Counted from the first letter of the stretch, positions 34,118 to 42,932 are shown. The stretch: 64,000 bases of DNA from Frateuria soli (GCF_021117385.1 NZ_CP088252.1:2480001-2544000); one strand, 5' to 3'. Program-made: numbers and translations. The notes: generated by a model from the letters alone, not told the origin.

Positions 34118-35158
34118 TCATCGGGCCGGCACATGCTCCTCGCCATCCTCCTGCGCGATCGCTACCGCCTGCTGGATGGCATCGATCACCACCTGGGGAT
34201 GGTCGTACTGGATGTAGTGGCCCGAATCGGGAACGATCACATTGACGCCCCGCGTGGACATGGCTGCGACCTCCAGATGCAAGGTCTCCCACAACAAGGT
34301 GCGCTCGTTGCGTTCCTGCCGGGTCTCGTCCCGGGCCTTGGGATAGGGCGAATGGGTCAGCACGATGATCGGGATGTCGCCAAAATGCCGGCGGGTCTTC
34401 CGCGTCTGCTCCGCGCTGGCATAGAACACCGCGCGCCTCTCGGACGCCGCGGCGGCCTGCCAGCGGAAGGTGGCCCCGTAACGGGCTTGGGCCGCGTTGA
34501 TGGCCGGGCTGAAACGCGGGTCCGGCTCGCCTACGCACTTGGCATACTCGGGCGTGCCTTTGACCAGTCCCCGCCGCGCGGCGCCGATGCATGCCTCGTA
34601 TTCGTCCAGCCACGCGTCCCACTTCGCCTGCTGGCCCGGAGCGCCGATCGCCCAACCGCGCACCGACTGGTCCTCGTGCGAACCCTCGACCGAAACCATG
34701 CCGACCACCTCCCGTGGATAGCGGTCGGCGAACACGCGGATGTACATGCCGGCGGCCGAGTGACCCACGAGCACATAGGGCGGCGCAATCTCCGCCGCCT
34801 CGAGCAGCGCGTGCAGATCGTTCGCGATGTTGTCGGCGGTGCCCGGCGCGGACGAGCCGTCGCTGAAACCGAGCCCGGCGCGATCGTAGGAACACACCCG
34901 CGTGCGCGCGGCAACGCGCGGCTGCACGAGCGCCCAGGAAATCGTCGAGTCGCCCATGCCTGCATCGAGGATCACGGTCGGCGAGCCGAAACCAAGGCAG
35001 TAGATGTTCATGCGCCTGCCGTGGCCGACGTCCACCAGCCGTTGCGGCCGGGTGTACGCCGGATCGTCAATCAACGGCTTGCCCGACGCCTGCCCCGCGC
35101 AAGGCAGCACCAGCACCGCTCCCACTGCAAGGCCCGCAAGCCTGGCGAGATAGTCCAT
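34118..35158 (-). CDS. Exported alpha/beta hydrolase
   Basis: 346-residue alpha/beta-hydrolase with an N-terminal Sec signal peptide (LARLAGLAVGAVLVLPCAGQ). Fold motifs: VILDAGMGDSTISW, CSYDRAGLGFSDGS, nucleophile elbow GHSAAGMYIRVFADRY (Ser), and the catalytic His in VIVPDSGHYIQYDHPQV. A long insertion between about residues 165 and 240 carries three further cysteines. Likely a periplasmic esterase or peptidase-type hydrolase; substrate not predictable. It lies between pgpA and the aldo-keto reductase on the same strand. Confidence 0.88.
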   Translation of the reverse strand: MDYLARLAGLAVGAVLVLPCAGQASGKPLIDDPAYTRPQRLVDVGHGRRMNIYCLGFGSPTVILDAGMGDSTISWALVQPRVAARTRVCSYDRAGLGFSDGSSAPGTADNIANDLHALLEAAEIAPPYVLVGHSAAGMYIRVFADRYPREVVGMVSVEGSHEDQSVRGWAIGAPGQQAKWDAWLDEYEACIGAARRGLVKGTPEYAKCVGEPDPRFSPAINAAQARYGATFRWQAAAASERRAVFYASAEQTRKTRRHFGDIPIIVLTHSPYPKARDETRQERNERTLLWETLHLEVAAMSTRGVNVIVPDSGHYIQYDHPQVVIDAIQQAVAIAQEDGEEHVPAR

Positions 35159-35192
35159 GGATTCCCCGTTCGCGCCGCCGGGCGCGCATCGT

Positions 35193-35699
35193 TCAATGCG
35201 TGAGCGTCAACGCCATGGCCAACACGACCGCCGCGTAGATCCCCGCCACCACGTCGTCGATCATCACGCCCAGGCCGCCCTTCATGTGGCCGTCCAGCCA
35301 GCCGATCGGCCAGGGTTTCCATACGTCGAACAGGCGAAACAGGCCGAAGCCCACGGCGATCATCCACCATGGCGCGGGCAACAGCAGCAGCGGCAGTAGC
35401 GCAAGCCACTGCCCGACGAATTCATCCCACACCAGGCTGCGATGGTCGTCCACGCCGAGCGCGCGGCCGGCCACGTTGCAGGCCCACACCCCCAGCGCGA
35501 AGGCCAGCGCCAATGCCAGTACGTAGAGCGGCAGCTCCAGCCTGCGCAGCACCAGCCAGGGCAGGATCGCGGCGAGCGAGCCGAAGGTGCCCTGCGCCAC
35601 GGGCGCCAGGCCCGAGCCCAGTCCACAGGCGAGCCAGCCTGCCGGCGACGCGAGCAGGCGGCGGCGCTGGTCGCGAGTGAGTTTCTTGCTCTCGGTCAT
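35193..35699 (-). CDS. pgpA: Phosphatidylglycerophosphatase A
   Basis: 168-residue inner-membrane phosphatase that removes the phosphate from phosphatidylglycerol phosphate to give phosphatidylglycerol. Diagnostic motifs: GTFGSLAAILPW, GVDDHRSLVWDEFVGQW (metal-binding acidic cluster) and LFDVWKPWPIGWLDGHMKGG. Several hydrophobic helices span the middle. The nusB-thiL-pgpA order is a classical gammaproteobacterial cluster; here an NTF2-like gene on the opposite strand has entered between nusB and thiL. Confidence 0.95.
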   Translation of the reverse strand: MTESKKLTRDQRRRLLASPAGWLACGLGSGLAPVAQGTFGSLAAILPWLVLRRLELPLYVLALALAFALGVWACNVAGRALGVDDHRSLVWDEFVGQWLALLPLLLLPAPWWMIAVGFGLFRLFDVWKPWPIGWLDGHMKGGLGVMIDDVVAGIYAAVVLAMALTLTH

Positions 35700-35739
35700 G
35701 CGGGACTTCCGTTGGTTGCGCGCGAGCGCGGGATTCGCG

Positions 35740-36702
35740 CTAGGCGCCGAAATGATCCCAGCCCCTGCGTACCGCGGCCAGTGGCGCGCCGCCGGTCAGG
35801 TGCACGCCCTGGCCCTCGACGATCGCGCCGATGCGCGTGGCGTGGGCGCCCACGGCCGCCAGTGCGGCCTGCATCGCATCGATCGAGGCGGTCGGCACGG
35901 TGAAGCACAGTTCGTAATCGTCGCCGCCGGTCAGCGCCAGTTCGCGGGCGACCTCCAGGCCGAACACGCCGGGCAGTGCGGTCGACAGGGGCAACGCCGC
36001 GGGATCGACCTCGGCACCGACGCCACTGGCGGCGCAGATGTGGCCCAGGTCCGCGAGCAGGCCATCGGAGACGTCGATGCAGGCGCTGGCATGCGCGCGC
36101 ACCGCCACGCCGGCCCGCACGCGCGGAGTGGGCCGATCCAGTCGCTCGCGCAGGGTGCGGTGCGCCTCGTCGCCCGGATCGAACGGCACCCTGCCCTGCA
36201 CCAGTTGCAGTCCGCCAGCCGCGCTGCCGAGCGAGCCGGTGACGAATACCGCGTCACCCGCCCGTGCGCCGCCGCGGGTCATCGCCTGTCCCGGCGGCAC
36301 GAAACCGTGCACCGCGACACTCAGGCAGAACGGGCCGCGGGTGGTATCGCCGCCCACCAGCGCCACGCCATGCTCGCGCGCCAGCTGCGCGAAGCCGTCG
36401 GCGAGGCCGTCGACGATGGCCGCGTCGCCGTGCGGCAGGGTCAGCGCGAGCAGTGCCCAGGCCGGCGTGGCGCCCATCGCCGCGAGGTCGGACAGGTTCA
36501 CCGCCAGCGCCTTCCAGCCGATGTCCCGCGGCGCGGTGCCGCGTGGAAAATGCACGCCCTCGACCAGGGTGTCGATCGCCACCGCCAGTTCCTGTCCCGG
36601 CGGCACCGCAAGCACCGCGGCGTCGTCGCCGATGCCCAACCGCACGTCCTCGCGCGCCAGCGCGGTACGGTCGCGGATGCGGTCGATCAGGCGGAATTCC
36701 AT
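35740..36702 (-). CDS. thiL: Thiamine-monophosphate kinase
   Basis: Phosphorylates thiamine monophosphate to thiamine diphosphate, the last step of cofactor synthesis. The 320-residue protein has the PurM/ThiL fold motifs GIGDDAAVLAVP, DTLVEGVHF, NLSDLAAMGATPAW, VGGDTTRGP and IDVSDGLLADLGH. The start at 36702 gives MEFRLIDRIRDR; the frame is open further upstream without similarity. pgpA follows after about 40 nt. Confidence 0.96.
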   Translation of the reverse strand: MEFRLIDRIRDRTALAREDVRLGIGDDAAVLAVPPGQELAVAIDTLVEGVHFPRGTAPRDIGWKALAVNLSDLAAMGATPAWALLALTLPHGDAAIVDGLADGFAQLAREHGVALVGGDTTRGPFCLSVAVHGFVPPGQAMTRGGARAGDAVFVTGSLGSAAGGLQLVQGRVPFDPGDEAHRTLRERLDRPTPRVRAGVAVRAHASACIDVSDGLLADLGHICAASGVGAEVDPAALPLSTALPGVFGLEVARELALTGGDDYELCFTVPTASIDAMQAALAAVGAHATRIGAIVEGQGVHLTGGAPLAAVRRGWDHFGA

Positions 36703-36818
36703 GGCATGGCCGTCGGCGTGGGAACGCGCAAGCAGAGCACTCGCGCGCACGCGAATGCAAGGGCTCGGGGCCGCGCCCCCTGCCGAATGGCACGCGCTCC
36801 GGCGGCAACCAGGCTGGC

Positions 36819-36824
36819 TAGAAT
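36819..36824 (+). promoter_or_regulatory. Candidate -10 element of the NTF2-like gene
   Basis: TAGAAT 28 nt before the ATG at 36852, within the thiL divergent spacer. A CTCCCGGGAG palindrome lies between it and the start codon. The -35 is not convincing. Confidence 0.35.
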
Positions 36825-36851
36825 CGGGCCGTTCTCCCGGGAGACGACAGC

Positions 36852-37364
36852 ATGCGCCCCACTCTGCTTCGCCACAGCCGCACCCTCGCGGCCTGGATCG
36901 GCCACCAGCGGCTGCTGCCGCTGCTCGGCGGCCTCACCCTGATTTGCGCCAGTGCACTGGCGGACACGCCCGCTTCCCGCGGTGTACCGGAGCACGGTGC
37001 ACTGGAGCCGGTCCACGCCTTCTTCGACGCCATGGCGCGCCATGACCGGGCCGCCATGCGCGCGCAGGTGCTGCCCGCGGGTACCGCCACGCTGATGCGC
37101 GAGGGCAAGCCGGTACAGCTGACCCTTGGCGATTTCGTCGACGGCGTGAAGCCGGGCAAGGAGCGGATCGAAGAGCGCATCGGCACGCCACAGCTGCTGG
37201 TCGATCACGACCTGGCGATGGTGTGGGCGCCCTACACGTTCCTGCTCGATGGCAAGCCGCACCATTGCGGTACGGACGTCTTCAACCTGGTGCGGGTGGA
37301 GGGGCGGTGGCGGATCGCGGCCATCGCCGACAATAGCCGCGAGTGCGTATCCGGGGCACCTTGA
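36852..37364 (+). CDS. Exported NTF2/SnoaL-like protein
   Basis: 170-residue protein with a signal peptide (LLPLLGGLTLICASALA, probable cleavage after ALA) and a small NTF2-like domain: EPVHAFFDAMARHDRAAMRA, then LLVDHDLAMVWAPYTFLLDG and CGTDVFNLVRVEGRWRIAAI. These domains are scaffold-like and occur in many enzymes and binding proteins; no specific function follows. It is convergent with nusB and has its own promoter region, splitting the usual nusB-thiL cluster. Confidence 0.82.
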   Translation: MRPTLLRHSRTLAAWIGHQRLLPLLGGLTLICASALADTPASRGVPEHGALEPVHAFFDAMARHDRAAMRAQVLPAGTATLMREGKPVQLTLGDFVDGVKPGKERIEERIGTPQLLVDHDLAMVWAPYTFLLDGKPHHCGTDVFNLVRVEGRWRIAAIADNSRECVSGAP

Positions 37365-37423
37365 GCTCATCCCGGCCCCCGGTGGGCGGCTACGGGGGCT
37401 TCACGTGATCAGCCCCGAGGCGT

Positions 37424-37870
37424 TCAGCGCGCCTGTTTTTCCGCCGAGCGCAGTTCGCCGGCGAGCTTGTCCAGCACGCCGTTGACGTAGCTGTGCCCGT
37501 GGTCGGCGCCGAAGCGCTTGGTCACTTCGATCGCCTCGTTGATGACGACGCGGTAGGGCACGTCGAGGCGGTACTTCAGCTCGTAGGCGGCCAGCCGCAG
37601 CGCGGCACGCTCGATCGGATCGATCTGCTCCACTTCGCGATCGACGTAAGGCTCGAGCGCGGCGTCAAGCTCGCCGACGTGCGTTTCCACGCCATGCAGC
37701 AGGTCCTCGAAGTATTCGAGGTCGGCCACCTCCATGTCCTGCTCGTGGCGGAACTGGTCGATCACGGCCTTCATGTGGCTGCCCGACAGCTGCCAGGCGT
37801 ACAGCGCCTGCAGCGCGCGACGGCGGGCGCGCGAGCGGGCTGCCAGGTCGATGCCCTGCGGCGCGCCCAT
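37424..37870 (-). CDS. nusB: Transcription antitermination factor NusB
   Basis: 148-residue all-helical RNA-binding factor that with NusE (S10) recognises boxA in rRNA operons. Recognisable stretches are RSRARRRALQALYAWQLSG, DPIERAALRLAAYELKYRLD, PYRVVINEAIEVTKRFGADH and YVNGVLDKLAGELR. The ATG overlaps the ribH stop by one base (TGATG), so the two are coupled as in many proteobacteria. Confidence 0.97.
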   Translation of the reverse strand: MGAPQGIDLAARSRARRRALQALYAWQLSGSHMKAVIDQFRHEQDMEVADLEYFEDLLHGVETHVGELDAALEPYVDREVEQIDPIERAALRLAAYELKYRLDVPYRVVINEAIEVTKRFGADHGHSYVNGVLDKLAGELRSAEKQAR

Positions 37871-38331
37871 CACAGCTTCCCGTACAGGTTGGCCATCTCC
37901 AGCGCGGCCAGCGCCGCGTCGGCGCCCTTGTTGCCGGCCTTGGTGCCGGCGCGCTCGATCGCCTGTTCGATGCTGTCGGTGGTCAGCACGCCGAACGCCA
38001 CCGGCACGCCGGCACTGTAGGCGGCCTGGGCCAGACCCTTGGCGCATTCTCCGGCGACGTAGTCGAAGTGCGGCGTGGAACCGCGGATCACCGCGCCCAG
38101 CGCGATCACCGCCGCGTAGCGGCCCCCGTTGGCCAGCTTGTGTGCGGCCAGCGCGATTTCCCAGGCACCCGGCACGCGGATCAGGTCGATCGCGTCGTCC
38201 TTCACGCCGTGGCGCACCAGCGCGTCGCGCGCACCGGCCACCAGCGGCTCGACGACGAAGCCGTTGAAACGGCCGGCGACGATGGCGAAGCGGCCCGTGG
38301 GCGTGGCGAAGTCGCCTTCGATGATCTTCAT
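37870..38331 (-). CDS. ribH: 6,7-dimethyl-8-ribityllumazine synthase
   Basis: Condenses 5-amino-6-ribitylaminouracil with dihydroxybutanone phosphate to form lumazine, the penultimate riboflavin step; assembles into 60-mers or smaller oligomers. The 153-residue length is normal. Motifs: [51 protein letters not shown] and [21 protein letters not shown] (catalytic His in TPHFDY). It is separated from the other rib genes by ldcA and a dispersed repeat. Confidence 0.97.
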   Translation of the reverse strand: MKIIEGDFATPTGRFAIVAGRFNGFVVEPLVAGARDALVRHGVKDDAIDLIRVPGAWEIALAAHKLANGGRYAAVIALGAVIRGSTPHFDYVAGECAKGLAQAAYSAGVPVAFGVLTTDSIEQAIERAGTKAGNKGADAALAALEMANLYGKL

Positions 38332-38415
38332 TGCGAATCCTTGGGGCAGACGGAAGGCCCTTGCGGGGCCGGGTATTTTACGGGTTTGGAACCCGTCCTG
38401 CTGCATCGGCTTCCC

Positions 38416-38477
38416 TGCAGGAGCGCACCTGTGCGCGACCGGCATGCCTCCGCGTCGCGCACAGGTGCGCTCCTACA
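38416..38477. repeat. GGAGCGCAC-type paired inverted repeat, supplying the ldcA stop codon
   Basis: TGCAGGAGCGCACCTGTGCG paired with CGCACAGGTGCGCTCCTACA. The CTA at 38473-38475 inside the right arm is the TAG stop of ldcA on the minus strand. Confidence 0.85.
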
Positions 38478-39393
38478 CGGGCAGGTGCGGGTAGCCGGTG
38501 CATTCCAGGCGCGCCTCGCCGTCCTCCACACGCAACCGCGCCTGGCCGCCGAACGGCAACGTGAGCTGGCGTGCGGCATGACCGTGCGGCAGGCCGTGGA
38601 TCACCGGAATCCCGGCCATCCGCCCCAGTTGCGCAAACGCCGCATCCAGGTCGTAGCCGTTGTCGCGCGGGCCCGGGCGGCAGGCATGGAAATCGCCCAG
38701 AACCAGCGCGCGCTGCCTTGCGAGCACGCCGGAGAGCTGCATCTGGTAGAAGAGCCGCTCGATGCGATAGGGCGGCTCGCCCAGGTCCTCGACGAACAGG
38801 ATGCCGTCTTCGATAACCGGGAAATACGGCGTGCCGAGCAGGCTGCACAGCACGGCCAGGTTGCCGCCCCACAGTGTTCCCTGCACGTCCAGTTCCGCGG
38901 CGCCGGCGCCGGACCAGGTGGCGACGCTGGTGTCCGAGGAAAGCGTGGCCCAGAAGTGGTCCCAGGTGAACGTCGGTGCCGGCTCGGCGCCCAGGTCCGC
39001 CAGCAGCGGGCCGGCGAAACTGCGCACGCCGCTTTTCACGTACAGCGCCAGTTGCAGCGCGGTGAAGTCGCTGTGGCCGACCAGCGCGAGGCTCGAACCG
39101 GCGAGCCGTTCGCGCAACGCGCCGTAGTCGAGCTGGCCGAGCAGGCGTGCCGCGCCGTAGCCACCGCGGGTGACCAGGGCGATGTCCGGCAGCGTATCGA
39201 GCGTGGCCAGCGCGTCGATATCGCCGGCGCGCGCGGCGTCGGCGCCGGCGAAGCGCAGTTGCGCACGCTCCAGCACCTCCTGGCACTCGATGCTGCAGCC
39301 GGCTTCACGCAAGCGGGCCACGCCGCGCGCCATGGCGGCGGGGTCGTGAGCGTACCCGGACGGGGCGATCAGGCGGATGCGGGCGTTGGGCAT
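38473..39393 (-). CDS. ldcA: LD-carboxypeptidase (LdcA/MccF family)
   Basis: 306-residue cytoplasmic serine peptidase that removes the terminal D-Ala from tetrapeptide during murein recycling. The nucleophile motif is VGHSDFTALQLALY (Ser about 115). Also visible: TRGGYGAARLLGQLD, WGGNLAVLCSLLGTPYFP, IEDGILFVEDLGEPPYRIER with the catalytic Glu, and GLPHGHAARQLTLPFG with the catalytic His. The stop codon is provided by the adjacent repeat, so the last residues (LECTGYPHLPV) may be shortened relative to relatives. It interrupts the rib gene series between ribBA and ribH. Confidence 0.94.
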   Translation of the reverse strand: MPNARIRLIAPSGYAHDPAAMARGVARLREAGCSIECQEVLERAQLRFAGADAARAGDIDALATLDTLPDIALVTRGGYGAARLLGQLDYGALRERLAGSSLALVGHSDFTALQLALYVKSGVRSFAGPLLADLGAEPAPTFTWDHFWATLSSDTSVATWSGAGAAELDVQGTLWGGNLAVLCSLLGTPYFPVIEDGILFVEDLGEPPYRIERLFYQMQLSGVLARQRALVLGDFHACRPGPRDNGYDLDAAFAQLGRMAGIPVIHGLPHGHAARQLTLPFGGQARLRVEDGEARLECTGYPHLPV

Positions 39394-39454
39394 GGGCTTG
39401 ATGGCGGGGGGATGCGAGTCATCCTAAGGCATGTGGAGTTTTGCGGCGGCCACG

Positions 39455-40546
39455 TCACACGTACTCGACCACTTCCAGATCAAACCCCGCCAGGCCCACC
39501 AGCTTGCGCGGCGTCCCCATCACGCACAGCTTGTGCACGCCCAGGTCGGTGAGGATCTGCGCGCCCAGGCCCAGCTGGCGCCACTCCTGCTGCTGCGCAT
39601 CCTCCGGCGCCAGCGCGGCCGGCTGGCGCTTGAGCCGGGCCAGCAGGGCCTCGGTGGTGTCCTCGCCGGAAAGCACCAGCAGCACGCCGCGCCCCTCGTC
39701 GGCGATGCGCCGCAGCGCCGCGGTGACGGTCAGCCCGAGGTCCTCGCGCCTGAGGTGCAGCACGTCGGACAAGGTGTTGCGCACGTGCACGCGGGTGAGC
39801 ACCGGCGCGCCATCGTCGACCGTGCCGCGCACCAGCGCGTAGTGCAGGCCATGGCGGATCGCGTCACGGTACGCCACCAGCCGGAACCGGCCGAACTCGG
39901 TATCGACCTCTTCCTCGTGCACGCGCTGGATGGTCTTCTCGGTCTCCAGCCGGTAGCGGATCAGGTCGGCGATGGTGCCGATCTTCAGGCCATGTCTGGC
40001 CGCAAAGACTTCCAGCTCGGGGCGGCGCGCCATTGAACCGTCCTCGTGCAGGATCTCGATCAGCACGGCGGAGGGTTCCAGGCCCGCCAGCGCCGCCAGG
40101 TCGCAACCGGCCTCGGTGTGGCCGGCACGGGTGAGCACGCCGCCCGGCTGCGCCGTGAGCGGGAAGATGTGGCCCGGCTGCGAGAGGTCCTGCGGCCTGG
40201 CGTCGGACTTGACCGCCACCTGGATCGTCCGCGCACGGTCGTGGGCCGAGATGCCGGTGGTGACGCCTTCGGCCGCCTCGATCGAGACGGTGAAGTTGGT
40301 GTGGTAGGGCGAGGTGTTGTCGCTGACCATGGGCTTGAGGCCCAGCTGGCGCGTGCGCTGCTCGGTGAGCGTCAGGCACAGCAGGCCGCGCGCCTCGCGG
40401 ACCATGAAGTTGACGTCTTCCGGCCGCACCATCTGCGCGGCCATGACGATGTCACCCTCGTTCTCGCGGTCCTCGTCGTCGAGGATCACGACCATCCGGC
40501 CGGCGCGGAGGTCTTCGAGGATTTCGGGGATGGTGTTGAAGGACAT
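39455..40546 (-). CDS. ribBA: 3,4-dihydroxy-2-butanone-4-phosphate synthase with degenerate GTP cyclohydrolase II domain
   Basis: 363-residue RibBA-type fusion. The N-terminal RibB half (about 1-200) is complete: [58 protein letters not shown] and [11 protein letters not shown]. The C-terminal RibA-like half (about 205-363) keeps the fold but has lost the zinc-binding CxxGDxxxSxxCDC motif; the equivalent stretch reads [20 protein letters not shown] with no cysteine. It therefore probably supplies only dihydroxybutanone phosphate, and a separate ribA should exist elsewhere. It follows ribE under the FMN riboswitch. Confidence 0.94.
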   Translation of the reverse strand: MSFNTIPEILEDLRAGRMVVILDDEDRENEGDIVMAAQMVRPEDVNFMVREARGLLCLTLTEQRTRQLGLKPMVSDNTSPYHTNFTVSIEAAEGVTTGISAHDRARTIQVAVKSDARPQDLSQPGHIFPLTAQPGGVLTRAGHTEAGCDLAALAGLEPSAVLIEILHEDGSMARRPELEVFAARHGLKIGTIADLIRYRLETEKTIQRVHEEEVDTEFGRFRLVAYRDAIRHGLHYALVRGTVDDGAPVLTRVHVRNTLSDVLHLRREDLGLTVTAALRRIADEGRGVLLVLSGEDTTEALLARLKRQPAALAPEDAQQQEWRQLGLGAQILTDLGVHKLCVMGTPRKLVGLAGFDLEVVEYV

Positions 40547-40657
40547 GCTTGGGGATCCGGTGTGTGTGGCGTCCAGAGAGGATGGAGGATGGCGGAACGG
40601 CCCGGGCCTGCGCCGCGGCCGGCCTTGCCCCTCACGATGGGCGAGGGAATCGAGGTG

Positions 40658-41299
40658 TCAGGCGAAGCCGTGCTGCTTCAGGAACGCCTCGTCCAGCCGC
40701 GGCCCCTGGCCGCTGCCGATCAGCCGTTCGACGTAGCGCGCGATCACGTCCACCTCGATGTTCACGCCGTCGCCCGCGCGCCTGGCATGGAAAGCGGTGT
40801 GTTCCACCGTGTGCGGAATCAGGTTCACGCCGAAACGGTTGCCGGCCACCTCGTTGACGGTGAGGCTGGTGCCGTCGATGCAGATCGAGCCCTTGGCCGC
40901 GATGTAGCGCGCCAGGTCCGCCGGGACCTCGAAGGTCCAGCGCTGCGAGCGCGCATCGGGCGTGACCGAGACCACCTTGCCGACGCCGTCGACATGGCCG
41001 GACACCAGGTGGCCGCCCAGCCGGTCGGCCAGCCGCAACGCCTTTTCCAGGTTGACGGGGTCGCCCGCCTTGAGCTGGCCCAGCGTGGTGAGCGACAGCG
41101 TTTCGTTGGACACGTCGGCCGCGAAGCCACGCTCGCCGAGCAAGATGGCCGTCAGGCACACGCCGGATACGGCGATCGAATCGCCCAGCTGCACGTCGGC
41201 CAGGTCGAGCCCGGCGGTATCGACATGCAGGCGCACGTCACCGCCGCGCTTTTCGAGCCGCGCGATGCGACCCACGGTCTGGATGATGCCGGTGAACAT
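40658..41299 (-). CDS. ribE: Riboflavin synthase, alpha chain
   Basis: Dismutates two lumazine molecules into riboflavin and the pyrimidine precursor; works as a trimer. The 213-residue protein is two tandem lumazine-binding barrels: first half MFTGIIQTVGRIARLEKRGG and GDSIAVSGVCLTA, second half GGHLVSGHVDGVGKV and GSICIDGTSLTVNEVAGNRF. It is the first gene after the FMN riboswitch, 127 nt downstream of its 3' boundary. The ATG is at 41299. Confidence 0.97.
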   Translation of the reverse strand: MFTGIIQTVGRIARLEKRGGDVRLHVDTAGLDLADVQLGDSIAVSGVCLTAILLGERGFAADVSNETLSLTTLGQLKAGDPVNLEKALRLADRLGGHLVSGHVDGVGKVVSVTPDARSQRWTFEVPADLARYIAAKGSICIDGTSLTVNEVAGNRFGVNLIPHTVEHTAFHARRAGDGVNIEVDVIARYVERLIGSGQGPRLDEAFLKQHGFA

Positions 41300-41426
41300 C
41301 AGCGCACCTCCCGGACGGAGGCGGCAATACAGGTGGATTTGGACATGAAACGTTCTCCGCGAACCAGATGAGAACGCCCCAAGGCATGAGGCCTGCGCAC
41401 GGCCTTGGCAGCCATGCGCGCGACCG

Positions 41427-41566
41427 TCTTCTTTCATCCGGACTGTGACCGTCGGCTCCGGCATCGGACCGGATCTGCTGACCTCCCGCCAGGGCGGAAG
41501 CGCTCGCGGGCTCGTTTCTTGCGAAACCTACCGCCGGTGGGGAATTTCGCCCCGCCCTGAAGACGC
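41427..41566 (-). ncRNA. FMN riboswitch (RFN element)
   Basis: Read on the minus strand the region shows the conserved RFN blocks in order: TCTTCAGGGCGGGGCGAAAT, CCCCACCGGCGGTA, GAGCCCGCGAGCG, CAGATCCGGT, CCGGAGCCGACGGTCACAGT and CCGGATGAAAGAAGA. These build the six-helix FMN-binding junction. It lies between ribD and ribE on the same strand, so it should repress ribE and ribBA, by attenuation or by hiding the ribE ribosome-binding site when FMN is high. ribD is upstream and not under its control. Confidence 0.97.
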
Positions 41567-41622
41567 GATTACCGGCCAGGCCGGCGGGCGCAGTCTAGCA
41601 CCGGACCGATCGCCGGACTCCC

Positions 41623-41697
41623 GCAGGAGCGCCTACCTTGTGCGCGACGCCAGCACGCGAGCTCGTCCCGCGCAGTCGCGCGCAGGGTTTGCTCCTA
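41623..41697. repeat. Degenerate GGAGCGCAC-type repeat, supplying the ribD stop codon
   Basis: Arms CGCAGGAGCGCCTACCTTGT and GCAGGGTTTGCTCCTAC are a worn version of the 62-bp unit seen at 3500. The CTA at 41695-41697 in the right arm is the TAG stop of ribD on the minus strand. Confidence 0.65.
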
Positions 41698-42837
41698 CGA
41701 GGCCGGCCGCAGCCGCAGGCGGATGTCCTCGCCGACCATCCGCCGGTCCAGCGTCCGCAACCGCCAGCGATCGGCCATCCGCGCCAGCGGCGGCAGGGCC
41801 AGCAGCGGTCGCGCCGTATCGCCGAGCAGCACGGGCGCCACGTAAAGCAGCAGCTCGTCGGCCAGCCCGGCCGCCAATAGCGCGCCACACAACGTCGGGC
41901 CCGCTTCGACGTGCACCTCATTGACCTCGCGGCAGGCGAGCTCGGCAAGCGCGGCCTGGAGGTCGAGATGGCCGCCCTCCGCGCCCAGGACGACGCGTTC
42001 GACCACTGCCAGGTGAGGCGGAACGGTTGCGGCGCGCGCGTGCATGAACAGCGTGGGTGCGCCCGGATCGAGCACATGGGCGCCGGGCGGCGTGCGCAAC
42101 TGGCGGTCGAGGATCACGCGCAGCGGTGATACCGGGAAGACATCCCCACCCTCCCCCGCGGCGCCGTGAGGAAAGCCACTACCTTCGTCTTCGGGCAGGC
42201 GCACGGTGAGTCGCGGGTTGTCGGCCAGCACGGTGCCGCTGCCGGTGAGGATCGCCGAACTGCGCGCACGCCAACGCTGCACGTCCGCGCGCGCGGCCTC
42301 GCCGGTGATCCACTTCGATTCACCATCGGCCAGCGCGGTGCGCCCATCGAGGCTCATCGCCAGCTTGACCCGCACCCACGGGCGTCCGCGCTCGATGCGA
42401 CTGAAGAAACCGATGTTGAGCTCGCGTGCCTCCTCGCGCAGCAGGCCGGACTCCACCGTGATGCCCGCGGCGCGAAGTTTCCCGGTCCCGCGTCCGGCCA
42501 CCCGCGGGAACGGATCCTCCGCAGCTATCACCACCCGCGCCACGCCGGCGGCCACCAGCGCATCGGCACAAGGTGGCGTCCGGCCGAAATGCGCGCAAGG
42601 CTCGAGCGTCACGTACGCGGTAGCCCCACGCGCCGCCTCCGCCGCTTCGTGCAGCGCGAATACTTCCGCATGCGGCTCTCCCGCGCGCCGGTGCCATCCG
42701 CTACCGACCACGCGTTCGCCGTGCGCGATCACGCACCCCACGCGCGGGTTTGGCTGGGTCGTGTAGAGGCCACGCCCGGCCAGCCGGAGCGCGTGCTCCA
42801 TGTGCCGATGGTCGAGCGCGGAGAACGAAGCGGTCAT
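41695..42837 (-). CDS. ribD: Bifunctional pyrimidine deaminase/reductase RibD
   Basis: 380-residue fusion. The N-terminal deaminase has the zinc ligands in PHAEVFALHEA (HAE) and TLEPCAHFGRTPPCADAL (PCxxxxxxPPC). The C-terminal reductase shows VKLAMSLDGRTALADGESKW, SAILTGSGTVLADNPRLTVR and EVHVEAGPTLCGALLAAGLA. It carries out the second and third steps from GTP toward riboflavin. The ATG at 42837 gives MTASFSALDHRHMEHAL. It lies upstream of the FMN riboswitch, downstream of nrdR, an arrangement common in proteobacteria. The stop codon comes from a dispersed repeat. Confidence 0.96.
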   Translation of the reverse strand: MTASFSALDHRHMEHALRLAGRGLYTTQPNPRVGCVIAHGERVVGSGWHRRAGEPHAEVFALHEAAEAARGATAYVTLEPCAHFGRTPPCADALVAAGVARVVIAAEDPFPRVAGRGTGKLRAAGITVESGLLREEARELNIGFFSRIERGRPWVRVKLAMSLDGRTALADGESKWITGEAARADVQRWRARSSAILTGSGTVLADNPRLTVRLPEDEGSGFPHGAAGEGGDVFPVSPLRVILDRQLRTPPGAHVLDPGAPTLFMHARAATVPPHLAVVERVVLGAEGGHLDLQAALAELACREVNEVHVEAGPTLCGALLAAGLADELLLYVAPVLLGDTARPLLALPPLARMADRWRLRTLDRRMVGEDIRLRLRPAS

Positions 42838-42855
42838 GTCGCAGCGCCAAAGTCC

Positions 42856-42914
42856 TGTAGGAGCGCACCCTGTGCGCGACCGGGCGGCACGGGCGCGCAC
42901 AGGAGGCGCTCCCG
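42856..42914. repeat. GGAGCGCAC-type inverted repeat between nrdR and ribD
   Basis: TGTAGGAGCGCACCCTGTGC...paired with GCGCGCACAGGAGGCGCTCC. It fills most of the 95-nt gap between the two genes. Confidence 0.75.
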
Positions 42915-42932
42915 CAACCGCATCGCGTAAGC

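Noticed and set aside
41427-41566. Possible tRNA-like or attenuator structure upstream of ribE
   Set aside because: All conserved blocks match the FMN riboswitch in order, so a separate element is unnecessary.
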